Origin: Lachnospiraceae bacterium
GTDB taxonomy: Bacteria; Bacillota; Clostridia; Lachnospirales; Lachnospiraceae
Length of the DNA: 64,000 bases
Assembly (NCBI GenBank): GCA_017467845.1
Contig: JAFUKH010000080.1
Span: 22,901 to 86,900 of the forward strand
Reading direction: 5' to 3'
Shown in pieces: positions 16,761 to 23,946 of this stretch. The notes beneath the pieces were generated by a model. That model ran no database searches, was not told the origin of the DNA, and saw nothing but the letters and a program-made list of their open reading frames with translations. A program made the position numbers and the translations under genes. The first letter of the stretch is position 1. Each line of letters begins with the position of its first letter.

Positions 16761-17486
16761 CTATGTTATTATTCTTCTGTCCCTTTTTATTGAATACTTT
16801 TCCCTAAACGCTTCATAATCCGCTTTTGCAATTTTATATTGCTCTCCTGTCTGCTCCTCAGCCATGGAATACCCTGATTCCTGTGCCTCGCCTTGCAACG
16901 CATCAGAAATAATCCTTCTCAGATACTCCTTCTGTTCATAATTCGCCATAACCAGAGAATCTCTCACATACATTGGGTTATTCCTAAGCAATGCCACTTG
17001 AAAATCTACACCTTTTCCCTTTAAATAATGCCATAAAAATGTGATACAGGTTCTGGTATTTCCTTCTCTGAAGGGGTGGATGCTCCATAATGCCAACAGA
17101 AAATCAGAAACCTCATCTCCTTTTTTCTTATTCTTCACCCAATCAATGTTTGCATATTCTTGTAGCAACTTCTCTAATCGTTTCTCAATCTCATGGTAGT
17201 CTGCATATTCTGCGAAACCACCGGGCAAAACACGCTCACTCTTGTACAAATTCTCTTTTCGGAATGTTCCTGCCCATTCATAAATATCCCCAAATAAATA
17301 TTTATGGATGGATACCATGTGCTCTACATCATAAGTATAGGCAATCCTTGTAGGCTTCACATCCAAACCTAACAGTTTCGCAAATACTTTCTGTATTTCA
17401 AATTTTTCTAATAGTTTCTTATCACGAATGTTATATTTATTAATAAGGACATCACTTTCCGGGTAACAATTCTTTCCACCTCTCAT
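16761..17486 (-). CDS. Fic-domain protein (AMPylation-type toxin)
   Basis: The 241-residue protein has the full Fic catalytic motif HPFREGNTRT (137-146; catalytic H137) and the family's N-terminal part (YEWAGTFRKENLYKSE, about 69-84) that forms the substrate flap. Fic enzymes transfer AMP or a related nucleotide moiety to a target hydroxyl. No clear S/TxxxE(G/N) inhibitory motif is seen in the protein itself, so control is expected from the gene 3 bases upstream. The pair resembles a toxin-antitoxin unit. The target is unknown. A shattered second copy lies at 15671-15723. Confidence 0.93.
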   Translation of the reverse strand: MRGGKNCYPESDVLINKYNIRDKKLLEKFEIQKVFAKLLGLDVKPTRIAYTYDVEHMVSIHKYLFGDIYEWAGTFRKENLYKSERVLPGGFAEYADYHEIEKRLEKLLQEYANIDWVKNKKKGDEVSDFLLALWSIHPFREGNTRTCITFLWHYLKGKGVDFQVALLRNNPMYVRDSLVMANYEQKEYLRRIISDALQGEAQESGYSMAEEQTGEQYKIAKADYEAFREKYSIKRDRRIIT

Positions 17487-17489
17487 GTA

Positions 17490-17849
17490 TTACTCTCCCA
17501 AATACTCAAATCTATCAATTCTGACTTCCATCTCTTCCAATGTTATTTTTCCAAAAATATAGGAATCCAACGCCTCTAAAAACAATTCATCCGGACCATT
17601 TGTAGCACTTAGCATAATAGCCATAGCATTTTCTACACTCTTTCTTCTCGCATCACACGCTTCCACATAACTCTGGCTGATAAGCATTCCCTTATATTGT
17701 AAAATAGTTCTCATCATATTGATAACGTATGCAGGAGGATTTCTTCTTTCCTGTTCCCAATCTTTCAAAGTAGCAACCGGAATATCAAACATTTTCGCAA
17801 ATTTACTCTGACTTAATCCTGTTTGTAAACGCAATTCTCTTACTTCCAT
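17490..17849 (-). CDS. HTH antitoxin candidate for Fic
   Basis: The start is taken at ATG 17849 because GGAGG lies 8 bases upstream; this gives 119 residues. Residues about 1-55 form an XRE-type helix-turn-helix (LRLQTGLSQSKFAKMFDI, ATLKDWEQERRNPP). The C-terminal 30 residues (ALDSYIFGKITLEEMEVRI) resemble the small helical VbhA-type antitoxin domain that neutralises Fic proteins, although its key inhibitory motif is not evident. It is translated just ahead of fic. It probably binds both the toxin and its own promoter. Confidence 0.75.
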   Translation of the reverse strand: MEVRELRLQTGLSQSKFAKMFDIPVATLKDWEQERRNPPAYVINMMRTILQYKGMLISQSYVEACDARRKSVENAMAIMLSATNGPDELFLEALDSYIFGKITLEEMEVRIDRFEYLGE

Positions 17850-17982
17850 GATAAATACCTCCACTCATTATTAGGTATAATATACGGCATTGCCTACCAT
17901 CATGCAAGGTGTTTCAAAAATATGTCATTTCAAAAAATGCACAATCTATTAGAAAAACCAAATACTTCATGCATTTTTTAAA

Positions 17983-18145
17983 TAACTAACAAAGCGGCGG
18001 TGAACTACCTAAAATCTCTTTTCACCGCCGCTTTCGAAACTTCAATTTCTTTCTGTTTTTGAAAGACCCATGCACCATTCGTTATGATATTTGACGTCTC
18101 CGTCCTCGAATCAGTTACCATCTACCACACCATTTTGCGATAAAA
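17983..18145. repeat. Intergenic repeat module, copy R3
   Basis: AACTAACAA is followed by a strong hairpin with 14-base arms (17991-18004 and 18021-18034, core GCGGCGGTGAA / TTCACCGCCGC). Next come AGACCCATGCACC, GATATTTGACGTCTCCGTC, ATCAGTTACC and ACACCATTTTGCGATAAAATT. The latter half of R1/R2 is missing. R0 and R2 keep only one arm of the CG-rich hairpin. The hairpin could also terminate transcription. Confidence 0.75.
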
Positions 18146-18180
18146 TTCACGACCTTCCCCTATCAATCACAACAATCCCA

Positions 18181-18916
18181 TCATACAGCTCCCGGTTCTC
18201 TTCCGGCAGATTTGGCATTATCCAGAGCAAAGGCACTATGGTACTTCTTCTCCTGCACCCGATGATTCCATTCCTGATGCATGGACTTAAACATCTCCAG
18301 GATACCAAAATTTGTGATCACTTCAAATCCAGTGAAAGCATCTTTGATTTTTTCGTTATACCCGGCTGTCTCCTCCAGAAAAGCTTCATTTTTCCGATCC
18401 AGATTTCTGGAAAACAATTTGGGAAGGAAAAAGCTTGCGACCGCAACTCCAAGCATCAGAAGCGCAATGCCCCAGTCCACACTCCAGACGTAAATGCTTG
18501 CCATGATAAGCATTCCACCGTACTGAATCATGGTAAAAGTGGGTTGTATCGCACTATCTTCCAACACCTTCACATCATTATTCAGAACAGATAAATATTC
18601 TCCGGTATTACTCTCATAATACCTTAAGAAATTTCTTCCCATAATATGGGAGAAAATATCGTTTCTGATATCCTCTACAATATGACTTTTAAACTGCTCC
18701 TTACAATAATAAAAGATTCTTCCTGTAAAATAATTGTAAATGATGAATACCACTACAGCAATGATACCATCTGTCACTGTCTTTCCGTTCTCTCCCGTGG
18801 CAATTGCCACAATAAACTGCATCATCGCAGATAAAAAATACTGTTTAGTGCCACCACAAGCTCGGTGATTCCCCAACCGAGTGTCAGCAACTTATGTTTT
18901 TTATAATATTTCCTCA
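18181..18916 (-). pseudogene. Broken ABC exporter gene (membrane domain only)
   Basis: A frame starting MRKYYKKHKLLTLGWG at 18916 stops after 31 codons. The alignment continues in another frame (SAMMQFIVAIATG...) as the N-terminal membrane domain of an MsbA/LmrA-type exporter, including FSHIMGRNFLRYYESNTGEY and NNDVKVLEDSAIQ. The sequence then ends abruptly near 18181 beside repeat R3, without any ATP-binding domain. A frameshift and a 3' deletion are therefore both present, and it should be non-functional. Confidence 0.85.
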
Positions 18917-19000
18917 TGTGAATTCCTCGTCTAGAAATTCCTAAGGTAACGAAGCGTACGACTTATCTTACCATCAACTCATACACTTTATCAACATCAA

Positions 19001-19034
19001 AAAGGCCACAGACCGTTTCCAATCTGTGACCTCT
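19001..19034 (-). terminator. Terminator of pyrF
   Basis: On the minus strand GGTCACAGA (19031-19023) pairs with TCTGTGGCC (19012-19004), with TTTTTGATG after it. The pyrF transcript should end here, before the broken exporter. Confidence 0.9.
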
Positions 19035-19052
19035 TAACATTTTCTTATTCTC

Positions 19053-19982
19053 TTACTTTCCAAGTGCCTGCGCAATATCTTCTCTCATGTCAATAACTGC
19101 TGCTCTGGATGCGTCTGCGTATGCAGCCTCGCCGTACTTAGCGTACTTCTCCTGCTGATGAGCTGCGATGATTCCGCGAGAAGAGTTGATGATTGCACCA
19201 AGTCCGTCTTCATTGAAGAAGTGAACAAGGTCTGCACCCTTACCGCCCTGTGCGCCATAGCCAGGTACTAAGATAAAGGTGTTAGGCATCAGCTTACGAA
19301 GAATCTTACCCTGCTCAGGATAGGTAGCACCAACTACCGCACCTACATAGCTGTAGTTACCGCTTTCCGGCATGCAGTCTGCGCCCCACTCAGCTACCTT
19401 CTCTCCCATCCACTCATAAAGCGGTCTACCGTCGATAATTCTGTCCTGGAACTCACCGCTACTTGGATTGGAAGTCTTAACAAGTACAAAGATACCCTTG
19501 CTTTCTTCCTTACAAATCTTAGTGAAAGGAGTCACACCGTCACTTCCAAGGTATGGATTTACGGTTACGAAGTCTTCATCAAATCCATAGTAGGACTTGC
19601 TTCCAACCTGTACTTTGCCAAGGTGACCTACTGCATAGGCCTCTGAAGTGGAGCCGATGTCGCCTCTCTTAATATCACCGATAACTACCAGCCCCTTTTC
19701 CTTACAGTAGTCTACGGTCTTCTTAAAAGCCATAAGGCCGGGAATTCCGAACTGCTCATACATTGCAACCTGAGGCTTTACGGCAGGCACTAAATCGTAG
19801 ATTGCATCTACAATTCCCTTGTTGTACTGCCAGATAGCTTCTGCAGCACCCTCTAAGGTCTCGCCAAACTCAGCAAAAGCCTTGTCTGTGATATGCTTAG
19901 GAATAAATTTCATCATAGGATCTAAACCTACAACGATAGGAGCGTTTGTTTCCTGAATCTTTTTCACTAACTTGTTAATCAT
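19053..19982 (-). CDS. pyrF: Orotidine 5'-phosphate decarboxylase
   Basis: PyrF converts OMP to UMP, the last step of UMP synthesis and the reaction after PyrE. The start is taken at ATG 19982 (MINKLVKKIQE) behind GGACGG; an in-frame TTG 11 codons upstream is less likely. At 309 residues it is the long (type 2) enzyme. It shows VVGLDPM near the N-terminus, the catalytic DIKRGDIGSTSEAYA, and a phosphate-binding PGYGAQGG near the C-terminus. It has its own promoter and terminator, so it is not co-transcribed with pyrE. Confidence 0.95.
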   Translation of the reverse strand: MINKLVKKIQETNAPIVVGLDPMMKFIPKHITDKAFAEFGETLEGAAEAIWQYNKGIVDAIYDLVPAVKPQVAMYEQFGIPGLMAFKKTVDYCKEKGLVVIGDIKRGDIGSTSEAYAVGHLGKVQVGSKSYYGFDEDFVTVNPYLGSDGVTPFTKICKEESKGIFVLVKTSNPSSGEFQDRIIDGRPLYEWMGEKVAEWGADCMPESGNYSYVGAVVGATYPEQGKILRKLMPNTFILVPGYGAQGGKGADLVHFFNEDGLGAIINSSRGIIAAHQQEKYAKYGEAAYADASRAAVIDMREDIAQALGK

Positions 19983-20021
19983 CTTTCTTACCCGTCCTTT
20001 GTCTTTATTTTCCAACCGCTT

Positions 20022-20050
20022 ATTATGACATAAGCTGTATAGATAGTCAA
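20022..20050 (-). promoter_or_regulatory. pyrF promoter
   Basis: TTGACT (20050-20045) and CATAAT (20027-20022) are separated by 17 bases, 40 bases before the pyrF start and just after the TPR gene stop. Confidence 0.75.
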
Positions 20051-20057
20051 CTATATA

Positions 20058-21110
20058 TTAGCGAGTTGCCAGAAATTCATATTCTCTCTTTGCTGTTTCA
20101 TCATCGGGATAAATTTTCAAGTACTCTTCCATCAAAACAGCCGCCTTCTCATACTCTCCCATGTATTCATAGGAGACCGCCTCATTAAAACGAAGAGCCT
20201 GCATCATGTTCTCATTCTCCAGCTTCATGCCATTTTGGAATGAACTGAGTGCCACTGCATAATTCCCCTTCTTCATCTCACAAAGTCCCAGCTGATTATA
20301 TACACCCGCATCTTCTTTTACTTTTTCCAGGTATGAATTGTACACAGTTGAGGCATAATTATAATCGCCCGTTGCTTCATAAGCTCTTCCCAGGAAAAGA
20401 TAGGCATCCACATGGCCATCTTCTCTTGCATCCTCTAATGCTGCATAGGCACTGTTATAATCTCCCATATAATAGTACATGCGCCCTTTATCGTAGGAGC
20501 TCATATCCTCTCCATACTTCTGCAGTGCATCGGTCAGATAACTCTGCCCTGCATCCTTATGATCATGGGCATTCAATGCTTCAAAAATCTGAATAATTCG
20601 GTCATAATCCTTGTCATCAAGGGCAACAGCCTGATCAAAATCCTCTTTTGCAAGATTATACTGATTCAGACTAAGGAGGGATAATCCTCTTAAATAAAGA
20701 GCCTCCTTATCCTTAGGTCGGAGCGCCAGAATGGCATCATAAACATTTTTTGCCTCCTGATATTTCCCAAGCTTTGTATAAGCCGCTCCAAGATAGAAAT
20801 TGATATCATAGTCTACCTCTTCAATGATTCCGTTACTTACAGAAAGAGCCTTCAGGAAGGAATCTGCTGCCTGCTCATAATCGGCAAGCCCCATGTAAGC
20901 AATACCCATACCACGGTATAATAGCTTCGAATCCTCTGAAAGCTCGGACGCACTTTGAAAGCATCCAAGAGCAGACTCATAGTCCAGCGCCTTGATGCTT
21001 TCCATGCCTTTCGATATATTTTCATTCACGCTGCCGCAACCGGTAAGTCCGATTAATAGTCCCGATAATAAAAGGACTGCACATGTGTTTCTCTTATGAA
21101 AATGAATCAT
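20058..21110 (-). CDS. TPR-repeat lipoprotein
   Basis: The 350-residue protein begins with a basic stretch, a hydrophobic core and the lipobox LTGC (about residue 25), so it should be a lipid-anchored protein on the outer face of the membrane. The rest is built of about eight tetratricopeptide repeats (for example LYRGMGIAYMGLADYEQAADSFLKAL and NQLGLCEMKKGNYAVALSSF split at their boundaries), which usually mediate protein contacts. Its ATG shares one base with the stop of the CarD-like gene, so the two are translationally coupled. The partner is unknown. Confidence 0.88.
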   Translation of the reverse strand: MIHFHKRNTCAVLLLSGLLIGLTGCGSVNENISKGMESIKALDYESALGCFQSASELSEDSKLLYRGMGIAYMGLADYEQAADSFLKALSVSNGIIEEVDYDINFYLGAAYTKLGKYQEAKNVYDAILALRPKDKEALYLRGLSLLSLNQYNLAKEDFDQAVALDDKDYDRIIQIFEALNAHDHKDAGQSYLTDALQKYGEDMSSYDKGRMYYYMGDYNSAYAALEDAREDGHVDAYLFLGRAYEATGDYNYASTVYNSYLEKVKEDAGVYNQLGLCEMKKGNYAVALSSFQNGMKLENENMMQALRFNEAVSYEYMGEYEKAAVLMEEYLKIYPDDETAKREYEFLATR

Positions 21111-21622
21111 TAATTTACACTCTTTTCCTCAAATAAGTTTGCAATATAACTGCACACCTGGCTACGCTCAATATTCAGAGCAATCGCCAATTCCCCGTAC
21201 AGATGCTCCTCCGCAAGCTTAAAGTACTTACTGTCCACCGCAGTTTCCTTTCGTCCCGCCTGGAGTCTTTTTTGTTTTCTGTCATATATGGTTTTTATTA
21301 TCTGAACCCACTTCTCACAATCGTTACTCTTCATGCACTCTTTATAATTCTGCTCAGCAAACTTTTCGTTTGCAATCTCCAAAAGTGGAATATTCGGAAT
21401 ATCTTCTACCAATTTAGAAGCTTCCTGAGTAGTCAGTATAGGGCGCATAGACGTCATCGCAGAATCTACCGGCACATATACAGTACTGGATGCAGCATAT
21501 ACAGGCTTTAAAATATAATACATCTTCGCCTTATCCACCCCGGAAATATCCAGTGTGGTAATCTGCTCCACCGTGCACACTCCTTTGTTGCCACAAACTA
21601 CATATTGACCTATGCTAAACAT
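21110..21622 (-). CDS. CarD/CdnL-family transcription regulator
   Basis: The 170-residue protein starts MFSIGQYVVCGNKGVCTVEQI, the Tudor-like RNA-polymerase-interaction domain of the CarD_CdnL_TRCF family. It continues with YYILKPVYAASSTVYVP and ends in a helical domain (YFKLAEEHLYGELAIALNIE) that in CarD proteins touches promoter DNA. Such proteins stabilise open complexes. The stop overlaps the TPR lipoprotein start by one base. The gene sits behind a leader of about 180 bases with a stable hairpin at its beginning. Confidence 0.9.
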   Translation of the reverse strand: MFSIGQYVVCGNKGVCTVEQITTLDISGVDKAKMYYILKPVYAASSTVYVPVDSAMTSMRPILTTQEASKLVEDIPNIPLLEIANEKFAEQNYKECMKSNDCEKWVQIIKTIYDRKQKRLQAGRKETAVDSKYFKLAEEHLYGELAIALNIERSQVCSYIANLFEEKSVN

Positions 21623-21764
21623 TCAAAAACCATCCTTTCTAAAATTTGCCACATTTCTTGCCAATACCATATGTCATGTCAGCAGAAAATCAAGCAACTG
21701 CGAAGAAGATATTTGATTTTTCCTGACACGACAACGACAAAATCTTTCAGCAGTTTAGCTGCGA

Positions 21765-21789
21765 CGTCTGTAATCACAAATTACAGACG
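21765..21789 (-). other. Stable hairpin near the 5' end of the CarD leader
   Basis: CGTCTGTAAT (21765-21774) and ATTACAGACG (21780-21789) are perfect 10-base arms around CACAA. The hairpin lies about 15 bases after the predicted start of transcription and about 140 bases before the CarD gene. It lacks a U tract, so it is more likely an mRNA-stabilising or protein-binding structure than a terminator. Confidence 0.6.
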
Positions 21790-21812
21790 GATTTTGGAGT
21801 CATTATACCCTC

Positions 21813-21841
21813 ATTATACCAAATTCACTCAAAAAAGTCAG
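21813..21841 (-). promoter_or_regulatory. Promoter of the CarD-TPR operon
   Basis: CTGACT (21841-21836) and a consensus TATAAT (21818-21813) are 17 bases apart. A second TATAAT at 21807-21802 lies immediately downstream and could serve an alternative start. Confidence 0.65.
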
Positions 21842-21998
21842 TAAAATCAAGATTTTCAGCTCTTTTTTGTAACAAATGCCCAGAAAGGTCATGCTATATA
21901 TTGTTTATTTGTAACTATGCAGAGCCATGCAAATTTGTGAAAAATCAGACCGAGTAAGCTTGCTTACAGAGGGCTGTTTTCATAAATTTATATGGCGA

Positions 21999-22055
21999 GA
22001 AGCCAACATTCGCAAAAGAAAAGCCTCGCAGAGGCAATTTTGCGAATGTGGCTCT
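21999..22055. repeat. Long hairpin after the cysteine desulfurase gene
   Basis: AGCC-ACATTCGCAAAA (22001-22017) pairs with TTTTGCGAATGTGGCT (22038-22053) around an inner GCCTC/GAGGC stem. A relative with the same CGCAAAA...TTTTGC design lies at 39488-39543. The rest of 21842-22000 holds only a small GTAAGC/GCTTAC dyad near 21955 and no gene. Confidence 0.65.
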
Positions 22056-22061
22056 AAATAG

Positions 22062-23225
22062 TTACGTATATTTTTGCAACATAATTTCGCGCAAATGAAC
22101 TACTATCTCTTTCAAAACATGAACTGCCTTGTCCAGTTCCTCCTCTGTATTTTCCTCCGACAGAGAAAAACGGATAGCACCTCTTGCTTCTTCCTGTGTA
22201 AGCCCCATAGCAAGAAGCACATGTGATGGTCCCTCCTGCGCCATACTGCACGCAGAACCGCTGGATGCACAGACACCTCTTTGATCTAACAGAATCAGAA
22301 CGGATTCTCCCTCTACGCCGGGGATGGTCACATTCACATTTCCCGGAAGTCTGTTATATGGATGACCGTTTAATACTGCCTCGGGAATCTCCTCCAGAAG
22401 TTTCTCGGCAAAGCAATCTCTAAGGTACATCACCTGCTTCATCTGCTCATTCATAGCCTTAAGTGCAAGCTCTGCTGCACAGCCCATTCCCACGATACCG
22501 GGGACATTCAACGTTCCGCCTCTTCTGCCGCGTTCCTGTCCACCTCCATAAATCAGCGGTGGTAATTTCAGTCCCTTTTTCACATAAAGAAAACCAATTC
22601 CCTTGGGACCGCCCAGTTTATGACCACTGGCACTCAACAGATCAATATGCATCTTTTCCGCATCTAAGGGAATATGCCCATATGCCTGCACAGCATCCGT
22701 ATGGAACAACACCTTATGCTCCCTTGCAATCTCTCCGATTTGCTCCAGCGGCATAATGGTTCCAACCTCATTATTGGCTGCCATAACAGATATGAGAATG
22801 GTCTGAGGCGAAATGGCCGCTTTCAGCTCTTCCAAAGAAATCATACCATACTCATCCACAGAAAGATAGGTAACTTTTGCACCAAGTCCCTCCAGATATT
22901 TACAAGTGTTTATCACTGCATGATGCTCCACCTTGGTGGTGATAATATGGTTTCCTTTTCCGGAAAGCATCTCATATACACCGCGAATGGCCCAGTTATC
23001 TGATTCACTTCCTCCGGCAGTAAAGTATATCTCTTCTCTTTTTACACCGATTACGTCTGCCACCTGCTGCCTGGCAAGTCCCACAGCTTTCGCTGCCTTC
23101 CCCGCCGGGGAATAAATCGCTGCCGGGTTTCCATAGCTTTCACAGAAATAAGGAAGCATTGCCTCCAAAACCTCTTCCTTAACTCTGGTGGTTGCCGCAT
23201 TGTCCAAATAAATAAAATCGTTCAT
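22062..23225 (-). CDS. Cysteine desulfurase (NifS/IscS type)
   Basis: This PLP enzyme takes sulfur from cysteine for Fe-S clusters and thio-modified tRNA. The 387-residue protein has YLDNAATT at the N-terminus, EHHAV, the HTDAVQAYG block, the PLP lysine in SASGHKLGGPKG (K203), GGGQERGRRGGT, and the persulfide cysteine in SSGSACS (C326) on a short loop with one extra residue spacing typical of group I enzymes. The start is 1 base after the tcdA stop, so they are coupled. No iscU-type scaffold is adjacent. Confidence 0.93.
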   Translation of the reverse strand: MNDFIYLDNAATTRVKEEVLEAMLPYFCESYGNPAAIYSPAGKAAKAVGLARQQVADVIGVKREEIYFTAGGSESDNWAIRGVYEMLSGKGNHIITTKVEHHAVINTCKYLEGLGAKVTYLSVDEYGMISLEELKAAISPQTILISVMAANNEVGTIMPLEQIGEIAREHKVLFHTDAVQAYGHIPLDAEKMHIDLLSASGHKLGGPKGIGFLYVKKGLKLPPLIYGGGQERGRRGGTLNVPGIVGMGCAAELALKAMNEQMKQVMYLRDCFAEKLLEEIPEAVLNGHPYNRLPGNVNVTIPGVEGESVLILLDQRGVCASSGSACSMAQEGPSHVLLAMGLTQEEARGAIRFSLSEENTEEELDKAVHVLKEIVVHLREIMLQKYT

Positions 23226-23226
23226 A

Positions 23227-23946
23227 TTACTTTACCAAGTCCTTAATCACCTCTGAGGCAATAATCAGTCCTGCCACGGAGGGCACAAATGCAGTGGAGC
23301 CAGGCAATACTCTTTTTGCTGCATTCTCCGGGAATTTTGCTCCCACCTCTTCGTAAGGTGTTAATGCTTCTTCCTTGGAATACACCACTTTCAACTTCTT
23401 TACTCCACGCTTTTTCAGCTCTCTGCGCATCACCTTTGCCAAGGGACATACACTTGTCTTGTAGATATCCGCCACCTCAAAGGATGTAGGGTCCAATTTA
23501 TTTCCTGCTCCCATACTACTGATAATGGGAATCTCCTTTGCCTGACACTCCATCACCAAAGATATCTTGGCAGTCACAGTATCCACTGCATCCACCACAT
23601 AATCATAGGCGCAGAAATTAAATTGCTCTGCCGTCTCCGGCAAATAAAAGCACTGATGACAGGTCACCTTACAATCCGGATTAATGGATAAGATCCGTTC
23701 CTTCATTACCGTAACCTTATCCCGTCCCACCGTATCCCATGTAGCAATCAGTTGGCGGTTAAGATTGGTTACACTGACGGTATCATTATCAATAATATCA
23801 ATGGCTCCCACACCGCTCCGGACAAGAGCCTCCACCACATGACCGCCTACGCCGCCCACACCAAATACCGCTACTCTGGACTTCTCCAGCTTGTTCATGG
23901 CCTCTTCCCCCAGAAGGAGACCGGTTCTTGCAAATTGTTCCTTCAT
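23227..23946 (-). CDS. tcdA: tRNA threonylcarbamoyladenosine dehydratase
   Basis: This E1-like enzyme adenylates t6A in tRNA to make the cyclic ct6A form. The 239-residue protein has the ATP-binding VFGVGGVGGHVVEALVRSG, the DNDTVSVTNLNRQ motif, and the TcdA-type tail ending AGLIIASEVIKDL. It matches the E. coli CsdL/TcdA length. The neighbour downstream is a cysteine desulfurase, the same partner type as CsdA in E. coli. Its ATG follows the copA stop directly. Other ThiF-like roles are less likely given the length and tail. Confidence 0.88.
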   Translation of the reverse strand: MKEQFARTGLLLGEEAMNKLEKSRVAVFGVGGVGGHVVEALVRSGVGAIDIIDNDTVSVTNLNRQLIATWDTVGRDKVTVMKERILSINPDCKVTCHQCFYLPETAEQFNFCAYDYVVDAVDTVTAKISLVMECQAKEIPIISSMGAGNKLDPTSFEVADIYKTSVCPLAKVMRRELKKRGVKKLKVVYSKEEALTPYEEVGAKFPENAAKRVLPGSTAFVPSVAGLIIASEVIKDLVK

